Shown one piece after another: positions 34,209-46,735 of a stretch of DNA of 64,000 nt. Within the stretch, counting starts at the first letter, position 1; each line of letters opens with the position of its first letter. Position numbers and translations under genes: made by a program. The notes beneath the pieces are model-generated. The model had not been told where the DNA came from. It worked only from the letters and a program-made list of their open reading frames with translations, and ran no database searches. The stretch spans positions 2,827,778 through 2,891,777 of the forward strand of contig NC_064449.1 in the NCBI RefSeq assembly GCF_023343835.1, read 5' to 3'. Source of the DNA: Lagopus muta (lineage: Eukaryota; Chordata; Aves; Galliformes; Phasianidae).

Positions 34209-36058
34209 CCAACCCAATCCATTTAGAATTCTCTAGTTCTACGACCTTGAAGGACCCTTCCAACCCAACCCATTTAGAATTCTCTGGTTCCATGACCTTG
34301 AAGGACCCTTCCAACCCAACCCATTTAGAATTCTCAGGTTCCATCACCTTGAAGGACCCTTCCAACCCAACCCATTCTAGAATTCTCTGGTTCCATAAAC
34401 TTTAATGTCCCTTCCAACCGAATCCATTCTAGAATTCTCTGGTTCCATGACCTTTAAGGATCCTACCATTCCAACCCATTCTAGAATTCTCTGGTTCCAT
34501 GACCTTTAATGTCCCTTCCAACCCAACCCATTTAGAATTCTCTGGTTCTACGACCTTTAAGGACCCTTCCAACCCAACCCAACCCATTTAGAATTCTCTG
34601 GTTCTACTACCTTGAAGGACCTTTCCATTCCAACCCATTTAGAATTCTCTGGTTCCATGACCTTGAAGGACACTTCAAACCCAATCCATTTAGAATTCTC
34701 TGGTTCCATGACCTTCAAGGACCCTTCCAACCCAACCCATTTAGAATTCTCTGGTTCTACGACCTTCAAGGACCCTTCCAACCCAACCCATTTAGAATTC
34801 TCTGGTTCTACGACCTTTAAGGACCCTTCCAAACAAACCCATTTAGAATTCTCTGGTTCCACGACCTTGAAGGACCTTTCCAATCCAACCCATTTAGAAT
34901 TCTCTGGTTCTACGACCTTGAAGGACCCTTCCAACACAACCCATTTAGAATTCTCTGGTTCTACGACCTTTAAGGACCCTTCCAACACAACCCATTTAGA
35001 ATTCTCTGGTTCTACCATCTTTAAGGACCCTTCCAACCCAACCTATTTAGAATTCTCTGGTTCCATGACCTTTCAGGACCCTTCCAACCCAACCCATTTA
35101 GAATTCTCTGGTTCCACGACCTTGAAGGACCCTTCCATTCCAACCCATTCTAGAATTCTCTGGTTCCATGACCTTTAATGTCCCTTCCAACCCAACCCAC
35201 TTAGTATTCTCTGGTTCTACGACCTTTAAGGACCCTTCCAACCCAACCCATTTAGAATTCTCTGGTTCCACGACCTTCAAGGACCTTTCCAATCCAACCC
35301 ATTTAGAATTCTCTGGTTCCATGACCTTTAAGGACACTTCCAACCAAATCCATTTAGAATTCTCTGGTTCCATGACCTTCAAGGACCCTTCCAACCCAAC
35401 CCATTTAGAATTCTCTGGTTCTACGACCTTCAAGGACCCTTCCAACCCAACCCATTTAGAATTCTCTGGTTCTACGACCTTTAAGGACCCTTCCAACCCA
35501 ACCTATTTAGAATTCTCTGGTTCCATGACCTTTCAGGACCCTTCCAACCCAACCCATTTAGAATTCTCGGGTTCTACGACCTTTAAGGACCCTTCCAACC
35601 TAACCCATTTAGAATTCTCTGGTTCTACGACCTTTAAGGACCCTTCCAACCCAACCTATTTAGAATTCTCTGGTTCCATGACCTTTCAGGACCCTTCCAA
35701 CCCAACCCATTTAGAATTCTCTGGTTCTACGACCTTGAAGGACCCTTCCAACCCAACCCATTTAGAATTCTCTGGTTCTACGACCTTTAAGGACCCTTCC
35801 AACACAACCCATTTAGAATTCTCTGGTTCTACCATCTTTAAGGACCCTTCCAACCCAACCTATTTAGAATTCTCTGGTTCCATGACCTTTCAGGACCCTT
35901 CCAACCCAACCTATTTAGAATTCTCTGGTTCCATGACCTTTCAGGACCCTTCCAACCCAACCCATTTAGAATTCTCTGGTTCCATGACCTTGAAGGACCC
36001 TTCCAACCCAACCCGTTTAGAATTCTCTGGTTCCATCACCTTTAAGCACCCTTCCAAC
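34209..36058 (+). repeat. 51-bp minisatellite block 8, about 36 units
   Basis: This is the duplicate of block 6 (+4604 bp), with the same open frames (34612-35178 and 35168-36076). Confidence 0.92.
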
Positions 36059-36944
36059 TGTGAGAATGCTTCTTAGTCTTTTTTGGCTCAAAGCTTGCTT
36101 CCTGAGGTATTTCTTATGATAAGACTCTGTGAGACTTGTCAAGGAGGCAAGTGATGAGTGCTAACTGTGTGACAATCGCTTTGGGATCATTTGAAAGCCC
36201 CTTCCCCCCCCAGAGCTGCTTGCTCTGGAGAAGAGCGGAAGACAGTGCTCAGCAGTGTTCACTGGCGGAACATCTGGCCTGTGGCCAAACCGCTCCAGCT
36301 TGGTATGGCAGGCTGGAGGATGATACCATTGTATCTTGCGAAGGCAAGATGCAAGTTGGAGCCTCCCTGCTTCCTCTTATCTGCTGGCAAGGCCAGAAAG
36401 ATAAGAACAAAGCAGGTTCCTGCTGGGATCCCAGAGCCAGAAGCTGCCACCGCAAGGAGAACTGACTCAACCGCCTTGGCTTTGAGCTGTCACTCAAAGG
36501 AGAGCTGACTCGACCACTTTGGATTTGAGCTGTCACTCCAAGGATAGCTGACTTAACCACTTTGAAGCATTGAAAAAGGGCCATCATCACCATGGTCTTT
36601 GTCGTCGTCCTTCGTCGTCAATAGAACAACAATGCCAGACGACCCACCACTAATGAAGATCAAAGACTGAACTACGAACCTCGCTGGATCCATGCTGGTG
36701 ACTATGTCCCTCTTGCTTCCTATAAAGACGCCTTGCCACTTCTTTCCTATCTTTTCTATCGCCCTCCTTCCTTTCCCCAGAACCCTAATTCATAAAAGTG
36801 TCCGCCCTCCTCTTCCCCATTTCCCTGATTAAGATTTGTAATAAACTGGTCGGACCAACATTTGAATCGTTGCTTCTTAATCTCACGCTGGGTATATAGA
36901 TAAAAAAAGAACATCCTCTCCTTCCTATAAACTGAAGTGAGACA
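36059..36944 (+). mobile_element. Solo LTR copy 9 (886 bp, long class)
   Basis: TATAAAG is at 36721 and AATAAA at 36840. It is the duplicate of copy 7 at +4604 bp and shares its TGACTTA change. Confidence 0.88.
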
Positions 36945-37714
36945 CCAACCCAATCCATTTAGAATTCTCTAGTTCTACGACCTTTAAGGACCCTTCCAAC
37001 CCAACCCATTTAGAATTCTCTGGTTCCATGACCTTGAACGACCCTTCCAACACAACCCATTTAAAATTCTCTGGTTCTACGACCTTGAAGGACCTTTCCA
37101 ATCCAATCCATTTAGAATTCTCTGGTTCCATGACCTTCAAGGACCCTTCCAACCAAACGCATTTAGAATTCTCTGGTTCTACGACCTTTAAGGACCCTTC
37201 CAACCCAACCTATTTAGAATTCTCTGGTTCCATGACCTTCAAGGACCCTTCCAACCCAACCCATTTAGAATTCTCTGGTTCCATGACCTTTAATGTCCGT
37301 TCCAACCCAACCCATTTAGAATTCTCTGGTTCCACGACCTTGAAGGACCTTTCCAATCCAACCCATTTAGAATTCTCTGGTTCTACGACCTTGAAGGACC
37401 CTTCCAACACAACACATTTAGAATTCTCTGGTTCTACGACCTTTAAGGACCCTTCCAACACAACCCATTTAGAATTCTCTGGTTCTACCATCTTTAAGGA
37501 CCCTTCCAACCCAACCTATTTAGAATTCTCTGGTTCCATGACCTTTCAGGACCCTTCCAACCCAACCTATTTAGAATTCTCTGGTTCCATGACCTTTCAG
37601 GACCCTTCCAACCCAACCCATTTAGAATTCTCTGGTTCCATGACCTTGAAGGACCCTTCCAACCCAACCTGTTTAGAATTCTCTGGTTCCATCACCTTTA
37701 AGCACCCTTCCAAC
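36945..37714 (+). repeat. 51-bp minisatellite block 9, about 15 units
   Basis: The start matches block 7, apart from at least one substitution (CCTATTT near 37211 against CCCATTT near 32607). The end, with NPTCLEF in place of NPTRLEF, matches blocks 11 and 14. Confidence 0.9.
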
Positions 37715-38557
37715 TGTGAGAATCCTTCTTAGTCTTTTTTGGCTCAAAGCTTGCTTCCTGAGGTATTTCTTGTGATAAGACTCTGAGTGACTTGTCAAGG
37801 AGGCAAGTGATGAGTGCTAACTGTGTGACAATCGCTTTGGGATCATTTGAAAGCCCCTTCCCCCCCCAGAGCTGCTTGCTCTGGAGAAGAGCGGAAGACA
37901 GTGCTCAGCAGTGTTCACTGGCGGAACATCTGGCCTGTGGCCAAACCGCTCCAGCTTTGTATGGCAGGCTGGAGGATGATACCATTGTATCTTGCGAAGG
38001 CAAGATGCAAGTTGGAGCCTCCCTGCTTCCTCTTATCTGCTGGCAAGGCCAGAAAGATAAGAACGAAGGAGGTTCCTGCTGAGATCCCAGAGCCAGAAGC
38101 TGCCACCGCAAGGAGAACTGACTCAACCGCCTTGGCTTTGAGCTGTCACTCAAAGGAGAGCTGACTCAACCACTTTGAAGCATTGAAAAAGGGCCATCAT
38201 CACCATGGTCGTTGTCGTCGTCCTTCGTCGTCAATAGAACAACAATGCCAGACGACCCACCACTACTGAAGATCAAAGACTGAACTACGAACCTCGCTGG
38301 ATCCATGCTGGTGACTATGTCCCTCTTGCTTCCTATAAAGACGCCTTGCCACTTCTTTCCTATCTTTTCTATCGCCCTCCTTCCTTTCCCCAGTACCCTA
38401 ATTCATAAAAGTGTCCGCCCTCCTCTTCCCCATTTCCCTGCTTAAGATTTGTAATAAACTGGTCGGACCAACATTTGAATCGTTGCTTCTTAATCTCACG
38501 CTGGGTATATAGATAAAAAAAGAACATCCTCTCCTTCCTATAAACTGAAGTGAGACA
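37715..38557 (+). mobile_element. Solo LTR copy 10 (843 bp, short class)
   Basis: TATAAAG is at 38334 and AATAAA at 38453. It shares private variants (GCTTTGTATGG, CCTGCTTAAG) with copy 12, 4549 bp downstream. Confidence 0.88.
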
Positions 38558-40301
38558 CCAACCCAATCCATTTAGAATTCTCTAGTTCTACGACCTTTAA
38601 GGACCCTTCCAACCCAACCCATTTAGAATTCTCAGGTTCCATGACCTTGAAGGACCCTTCCAACCCAACCCATTCTAGAATTCTCTGGTTCCATGAACTT
38701 TAATGTCCCTTCCAACCGAATCCATTCTAGAATTCTCTGGTTCCATGACCTTTAAGGACCCTACCATTCCAACCCATTCTAGAATTCTCTGGTTCCATGA
38801 CCTTTAATGTCCCTTCCAACCCAACCCATTTAGAATTCTCTGGTTCTACGACCTTTAAGGACCCTTCCAACCCAACCCATTTAGAATTCTCTGGTTCTAC
38901 GACCTTGAAGGACCTTTCCATTCCAACCCATTTAGAATTCTCTGGTTCCATGACCTTTAAGGACACTTCCAACCAAATCCATTTAGAATTCTCTGGTTCC
39001 ATGACCTTCAAGGACCCTTCCAACCCAACCCATTTAGAATTCTCTGGTTCTACGACCTTCAAGGACCCTTCCAACCCAACCCATTTAGAATTCTCTGGTT
39101 CTACGACCTTTAAGGACCCTTCCAAACAAACCCATTTAGAATTCTCTGGTTCCACGACCTTGAAGGACCTTTCCAATCCAACCCATTTAGAATTCTCTGG
39201 TTCTACGACCTTGAAGGACCCTTCCAACCCAACCCATTTAGAATTCTCTGGTTCTACGACCTTTAAGGACCCTTCCAACACAACCCATTTAGAATTCTCT
39301 GGTTCTACCATCTTTAAGGACCCTTCCAACCCAACCTATTTAGAATTCTCTGGTTCCATGACCTTTCAGGACCCTTCCAACCCAACCTATTTAGAATTCT
39401 CTGGTTCCATGACCTTTCAGGACCCTTCCAACCCAACCCATTTAGAATTCATTGGTTCCATGACCTTTAATGTCCCTTCCAACCCAACCCATTTAGAATT
39501 CTCTGGTTCTACGACCTTTAAGGACCCTTCCAACCCAACCCATTTAGAATTCTCTGGTTCTACGACCTTGAAGGACCTTTCCAATCCAACCCATTCTAGA
39601 ATTCTCTGGTTCCATGACCTTTAATGTCCCTTCCAACCCAACCCACTTAGAATTCTCTGGTTCTACGACCTTTAAGGACCCTTCCAACCCAACCCATTTA
39701 GAATTCTCTGGTTCTACGACCTTGAAGGACCTTTCCAATCCAACCCATTTAGAATTCTCTGGTTCCATGACCTTTAAGGACACTTCCAACCAATTCCATT
39801 TAGAATTCTCTGGTTCCATGACCTTCAAGGACCCTTCCAACCCAACCCATTTAGAATTCTCTGGTTCTACGACCTTGAAGGACCCTTCCAACCCAACCCA
39901 TTCTAGAATTCTCTGGTTCCATGAACTTTAAGGACCCTTCCAACCCAACCTATTTAGAATTCTCTGGTTCCATGACCTTTCAGGACCCTTCCAACCCAAC
40001 CCATTTAGAATTCTCGGGTTCTACGACCTTTAAGGACCCTTCCAACCCAACCCATTTAGAATTCTCTGGTTCTACGACCTTTAAGGACCCTTCCAACCCA
40101 ACCTATTTAGAATTCTCTGGTTCCATGACCTTTCAGGACCCTTCCAACCCAACCTATTTAGAATTCTCTGGTTCCATGACCTTTCAGGACCCTTCCAACC
40201 CAACCCATTTAGAATTCTCTGGTTCCATGACCTTGAAGGACCCTTCCAACCCAACCCGTTTAGAATTCTCTGGTTCCATCACCTTTAAGTACCCTTCCAA
40301 C
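38558..40301 (+). repeat. 51-bp minisatellite block 10, about 34 units
   Basis: The block contains a 275-codon open frame (38797-39624). Block 12 is this block with about 1226 bp (24 units) missing from its interior. Confidence 0.92.
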
Positions 40302-41187
40302 TGTGAGAATCCTTCTTAGTCTTTTTTGGCTCAAAGCTTGCTTCCTGAGGTATTTCTTGTGATAAGACTCTGAGTGACTTGTCAAGGAGGCAAGTGATGA
40401 GTGCTAACTGTGTGACAATCGCTTTGGGAACATTTGAAACCCCTTCACCCCCCCAGAGCTGCTTGCTCTGGAGAAGAGCGGAAGACAGTGCTCAGCAGTG
40501 TTCACTGGCGGAACATCTGGCCTGTGGCCAAACCGCTCCAGCTTGGTATGGCAGGCTGGAGGATGATACCATTGTATCTTGCGAAGGCAAGATGCAAGTT
40601 GGTGCCTCCCTGCTTCCTCTTATCTGCTGGCAAGGCCAGAAAGATAAGAACGAAGGAGGTTCCTGCTGAGATCCCAGAGCCAGAAGCTGCCACCGCAAGG
40701 AGAACTGACTCAACCGCCTTGGCTTTGAGCTGTCACTCAAAGGAGAGCTGACTCGACCACTTTGGATTTGAGCTGTCACTCCAAGGATAGCTGACTCAAC
40801 CACTTTGAAGCATTGAAAAAGGGCCATCATCACCATGGTCTTTGTCGTCGTCCTTCGTCGTCAATAGAACAACAATGCCAGACGACCCACCACTACTGAA
40901 GATCAAAGACTGAACTACGAACCTCGCTGGATCCATGCTGGTGACTATGTCCCTCTTGCTTCCTATAAAGACGCCTTGCCACTTCTTTCCTATCTTTTCT
41001 ATCGCCCTCCTTCCTTTCCCCAGAACCCTAATTCATAAAAGTGTCCGCCCTCCTCTTCCCCATTTCCCTGATTAAGATTTGTAATAAACTGGTTGGACCA
41101 ACATTTGAATCGTTGCTTCTTAATCTCACGCTGGGTATATAGATAAAAAAAGAACATCCTCTCCTTCCTATAAACTGAAGTGAGACA
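40302..41187 (+). mobile_element. Solo LTR copy 11 (886 bp, long class)
   Basis: TATAAAG is at 40964 and AATAAA at 41083. The right flank is CCAAG instead of CCAAC, as it also is in copies 12 and 13. Confidence 0.88.
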
Positions 41188-42263
41188 CCAAGCCAATCCA
41201 TTTAGAATTCTCTAGTTCTACGACCTTTAAGGACCCTTCCAACCCAACCCATTTAGAATTCTCTGGTTCCATGACCTTGAACGACCCTTCCAACACAACC
41301 CATTTAGAATTCTCTGGTTCTACGACCTTTAAGGACCCTTCCAACCCAACCCATTTAGAATTCTCTGGTTCTACGTCCTTGAAGGACCTTTCCAATCCAA
41401 TCCATTTAGAATTCTCTGGTTCCATGACCTTTAAGGACACTTCCAACCAAATCCATTTAGAATTCTCTGGTTCCATGACCTTCAAGGACCCTTCCAACCC
41501 AACCCATTTAGAATTCTCTGGTTCTACGACCTTGAAGGACCCTTCCAACCCAACCCATTTAGAATTCTCTGGTTCCATGACCTTTAATGTCCCTTCCAAC
41601 CCAACCCATTTAGAATTCTCTGGTTCCATGACCTTCAAGGACCCTTCCAACCCAACCCATTTAGAATTCTCTGGTTCCATGACCTTCAAGGACCCTTCCA
41701 ACCAAACGCATTTAGAATTCTCTGGTTCTACGACCTTTAAGGACCCTTCCAACCCAACCCATTTAGAATTCTCTGGTTCCATGACCTTCAAGGACCCTTC
41801 CAACCCAACCCATTTAGAATTCTCTGGTTCCATGACCTTTAATGTCCGTTCCAACCCAACCCATTTAGAATTCTCTGGTTCCACGACCTTGAAGGACCTT
41901 TCCAATCCAACCCATTTAGAATTCTCTGGTTCTACGACCTTGAAGGACCCTTCCAACACAACACATTTAGAATTCTCTGGTTCTACGACCTTTAAGGACC
42001 CTTCCAACACAACCCATTTAGAATTCTCTGGTTCTACCATCTTTAAGGACCCTTCCAACCCAACCTATTTAGAATTCTCTGGTTCCATGACCTTTCAGGA
42101 CCCTTCCAACCCAACCTATTTAGAATTCTCTGGTTCCATGACCTTTCAGGACCCTTCCAACCCAACCCATTTAGAATTCTCTGGTTCCATGACCTTGAAG
42201 GACCCTTCCAACCCAACCTGTTTAGAATTCTCTGGTTCCATCACCTTTAAGCACCCTTCCAAC
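41188..42263 (+). repeat. 51-bp minisatellite block 11, about 21 units
   Basis: The block is stop-free on the plus strand from 41271 to the stop in LTR copy 12 (336 codons) and nearly so on the minus strand (296 codons). The last units match block 9. Confidence 0.92.
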
Positions 42264-43106
42264 TGTGAGAATCCTTCTTAGTCTTTTTTGGCTCAAAGCT
42301 TGCTTCCTGAGGTATTTCTTGTGATAAGACTCTGAGTGACTTGTCAAGGAGGCAAGTGATGAGTGCTAACTGTGTGACAATCGCTTTGGGATCATTTGAA
42401 AGCCCCTTCCCCCCCCAGAGCTGCTTGCTCTGGAGAAGAGCGGAAGACAGTGCTCAGCAGTGTTCACTGGCGGAACATCTGGCCTGTGGCCAAACCGCTC
42501 CAGCTTTGTATGGCAGGCTGGAGGATGATACCATTGTATCTTGCGAAGGCAAGATGCAAGTTGGAGCCTCCCTGCTTCCTCTTATCTGCTGGCAAGGCCA
42601 GAAAGATAAGAACGAAGGAGGTTCCTGCTGAGATCCCAGAGCCAGAAGCTGCCACCGCAAGGAGAACTGACTCAACCGCCTTGGCTTTGAGCTGTCACTC
42701 AAAGGAGAGCTGACTCAACCACTTTGAAGCATTGAAAAAGGGCCATCATCACCATGGTCGTTGTCGTCGTCCTTCGTCGTCAATAGAACAACAATGCCAG
42801 ACGACCCACCACTACTGAAGATCAAAGACTGAACTACGAACCTCGCTGGATCCATGCTGGTGACTATGTCCCTCTTGCTTCCTATAAAGACGCCTTGCCA
42901 CTTCTTTCCTATCTTTTCTATCGCCCTCCTTCCTTTCCCCAGTACCCTAATTCATAAAAGTGTCCGCCCTCCTCTTCCCCATTTCCCTGCTTAAGATTTG
43001 TAATAAACTGGTCGGACCAACATTTGAATCGTTGCTTCTTAATCTCACGCTGGGTATATAGATAAAAAAAGAACATCCTCTCCTTCCTATAAACTGAAGT
43101 GAGACA
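42264..43106 (+). mobile_element. Solo LTR copy 12 (843 bp, short class)
   Basis: TATAAAG is at 42883 and AATAAA at 43002. It is the duplicate of copy 10 (+4549 bp). The right flank is CCAAG. Confidence 0.88.
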
Positions 43107-43624
43107 CCAAGCCAATCCATTTAGAATTCTCTAGTTCTACGACCTTTAAGGACCCTTCCAACCCAACCCATTTAGAATTCTCAGGTTCCATGACCTTGAA
43201 GGACCCTTCCAACCCAACCCATTCTAGAATTCTCTGGTTCCATGAACTTTAATGTCCCTTCCAACCGAATCCATTCTAGAATTCTCTGGTTCCATGACCT
43301 TTAAGGACCCTACCATTCCAACCCATTCTAGAATTCTCTGGTTCCATGACCTTTAATGTCCCTTCCAACCCAACCCATTTAGAATTCTCTGGTTCTACGA
43401 CCTTTAAGGACCCTTCCAACCCAACCCATTTAGAATTCTCTGGTTCTACGACCTTGAAGGACCTTTCCATTCCAACCCATTTAGAATACTCTGGTTCCAT
43501 GACCTTTAAGGACACTTCCAACCAAATCCATTTAGAATTCTCTGGTTCCATGACCTTCAAGGACCCTTCCAACCCAACCCGTTTAGAATTCTCTGGTTCC
43601 ATCACCTTTAAGTACCCTTCCAAC
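43107..43624 (+). repeat. 51-bp minisatellite block 12, about 10 units (shortest)
   Basis: This is an internally deleted version of block 10: both ends are kept, and the middle 24 units are missing. It shows that blocks contract as well as expand. Confidence 0.9.
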
Positions 43625-44510
43625 TGTGAGAATCCTTCTTAGTCTTTTTTGGCTCAAAGCTTGCTTCCTGAGGTATTTCTTGTGATAAGACTCTGAGTGA
43701 CTTGTCAAGGAGGCAAGTGATGAGTGCTAACTGTGTGACAATCGCTTTGGGAACATTTGAAACCCCTTCACCCCCCCAGAGCTGCTTGCTCTGGAGAAGA
43801 GCGGAAGACAGTGCTCAGCAGTGTTCACTGGCGGAACATCTGGCCTGTGGCCAAACCGCTCCAGCTTGGTATGGCAGGCTGGAGGATGATACCATTGTAT
43901 CTTGCGAAGGCAAGATGCAAGTTGGTGCCTCCCTGCTTCCTCTTATCTGCTGGCAAGGCCAGAAAGATAAGAACGAAGGAGGTTCCTGCTGAGATCCCAG
44001 AGCCAGAAGCTGCCACCGCAAGGAGAACTGACTCAACCGCCTTGGCTTTGAGCTGTCACTCAAAGGAGAGCTGACTCGACCACTTTGGATTTGAGCTGTC
44101 ACTCAAAGGAGAGCTGACTCAACCACTTTGAAGCATTGAAAAAGGGCCATCATCACCATGGTCTTTGTCGTCGTCCTTCGTCGTCAATAGAACAACAATG
44201 CCAGACGACCCACCACTACTGAAGATCAAAGACTGAACTACGAACCTCGCTGGATCCATGCTGGTGACTATGTCCCTCTTGCTTCCTATAAAGACGCCTT
44301 GCCACTTCTTTCCTATCTTTTCTATCGCCCTCCTTCCTTTCCCCAGAACCCTAATTCATAAAAGTGTCCGCCCTCCTCTTCCCCATTTCCCTGATTAAGA
44401 TTTGTAATAAACTGGTTGGACCAACATTTGAATCGTTGCTTCTTAATCTCACGCTGGGTATATAGATAAAAAAAGAACATCCTCTCCTTCCTATAAACTG
44501 AAGTGAGACA
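43625..44510 (+). mobile_element. Solo LTR copy 13 (886 bp, long class)
   Basis: TATAAAG is at 44287 and AATAAA at 44406. Its third 43-bp repeat reads CACTCAAAGGAGAGCTGA, like the second repeat, where other long copies have CTCCAAAGATAG or CTCCAAGGATAG. This suggests gene conversion between neighbouring 43-bp repeats. Confidence 0.88.
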
Positions 44511-45893
44511 CCAAGCCAATCCATTTTGAATTCTCTAGTTCTACGACCTTTAAGGACCCTTCCAACACAACCCATTTAGAATTCTCTGGTTCTACGACCT
44601 TTAAGGACCCTTCCAACCCAACCCATTTAGAATTCTCTGGTTCTACGTCCTTGAAGGACCTTTCCAATCCAATCCATTTAGAATTCTCTGGTTCCATGAC
44701 CTTTAAGGACACTTCCAACCAAATCCATTTAGAATTCTCTGGTTCCATGACCTTCAAGGACCCTTCCAACCCAACCCATTTAGAATTCTCTGGTTCTACG
44801 ACCTTTAAGGACCCTTCCAACCCAACCCATTTAGAATTCTCTGGTTCCATGACCTTTAATGTCCCTTCCAACCCAACCCATTTAGAATTCTCTGGTTCCA
44901 TGACCTTCAAGGACCCTTCCAACCCAACCCATTTAGAATTCTCTGGTTCCATGACCTTTAATGTCCCTTCCAACCCAACCCATTTAGAATTCTCTGGTTC
45001 CACGACCTTGAACGACCTTTCCAATCCAACCCATTTAGAATTCTCTGGTTCTACGAATTTTAAGGACCCTTCCAACACAACACATTTAGAATTCTCTGGT
45101 TCCATGAACTTTAAAGTCCCTTCCAACCCAACCCATTCTAGAATTCTCTGGTTCCATGACCTTTAAAGTCCCTTCCAACCCAACCCATTTAGAATTCTCT
45201 GGTTCTACGACCTTGAAGGACCCTTCCAACCCAACCCATTTAGAATTCTCTGGTTCTACGACCTTGAAGGACCTTTCCAATCCAATCCATTTAGAATACT
45301 CTGGTTCCATGACCTTTAAGGACACTTCCAACCAAATCCATTTAGAATTCTCTGGTTCTACGACCTTGAAGGACCCTTCCAACCCAACCCATTTAGAATT
45401 CTCTGGTTCTACGACCTTTAAGGACCCTTCCAACCCAACCCATTTAGAATTCTCTGGTTCCATGACCTTTAATGTCCCTTCCAACCCAACCCATTTAGAA
45501 TTCTCTGGTTCCATGACCTTCAAGAACCCTTCCAAGCCAACCCATTTAGAATTCTCTGGTTCCACGACCTTGAAGGACCTTTCCAATCCAACCCATTTAG
45601 AATTCTCTGGTTCTACGACCTTTAAGGACCCTTCCAACCCAACCCATTTAGAATTCTCTGGTTCTACGACCTTTAAGGACCCTTCCAACCCAACCCATTT
45701 AGAATTCTCTGGTTCTACCATCTTTAAGGACCCTTCCAACCTAACCCATTTAGAATTCTCTGGTTCCATGACCTTTCAGGACCCTTCCAACCCAACCCAT
45801 TTAGAATTCTCTGGTTCCATGACCTTGAAGGACCCTTCCAACCCAACCCGTTTAGAATTCATTGGTTCCATCACCTTTAAATACCCTTCCAAC
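44511..45893 (+). repeat. 51-bp minisatellite block 13, about 27 units
   Basis: The block contains two plus open frames (44651-45166, 45156-45911) separated by a 52-bp register variant, and matching open minus frames. Confidence 0.9.
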
Positions 45894-46735
45894 TGTGAGA
45901 ATGCTTCTTAGTCTTTTTTGGCTCAAAGCTTGCTTCCTGAGGTATTTCTTGTGATAAGACTCTGAGTGACTTGTCAAGGAGGCAAGTGATGAGTGCTAAC
46001 TGTGTGACAATCGCTTTGGGAACATTTGAAAGCCCCTTCCCCCCCAGAGCTGCTTGCTCTGGAGAAGAGCGGAAGACAGTGCTCAGCAGTGTTCACTGGC
46101 GGAACATCTGGCCTGTGGCCAAACCGCTCCAGCTTGGTATGGCAGGCTGGAGGATGATACCATTGGATCTTGCGAAGGCAAGATGCAAGTTGGTGCCTCC
46201 CTGCTTCCTCTTATCTGCTGGCAAGGCCAGAAAGATAAGAACAAAGCAGGTTCCTGCTGAGATCCCAGAGCCAGAAGCTGCCACCGCAAGGAGAACTGAC
46301 TCAACCGCCTTGGCTTTGAGCTGTCACTCAAAGGAGAGCTGACTCAACCACTTTGAAGCATTGATAAAGGGCCATCATCACCATGGTCGTTGTCGTCGTC
46401 CTTCGTCGTCAATAGAACAACAATGCCAGACGACCCACCACTAATGAAGATCAAAGACTGAACTACGAACCTCGCTGGATCCATGCTGGTGACTATGTCC
46501 CTCTTGCTTCCTATAAAGACGCCTTGCCACTTCTTTCCTATCTTATCTATCGCCCTCCTTCCTTTCCCCAGTACCCTCATTCATAATAGTGTCCGCCCTC
46601 CTCTTCCCCATTTCCCTGATTAAGATTTGTAATAAACTGGTCGGACCAACATTTGAATCGTTGCTTCTTAATCTCACGCTGGGTATATAGATAAAAAAAG
46701 AACATCCTCTCCCTCCTATAAACTGAAGCGAGACA
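45894..46735 (+). mobile_element. Solo LTR copy 14 (842 bp, short class)
   Basis: TATAAAG is at 46512 and AATAAA at 46631. It is one base shorter in the C-run near 46040. The private change CATTGATAAAGG replaces CATTGAAAAAGG. The right flank is CCAAC. Confidence 0.88.
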
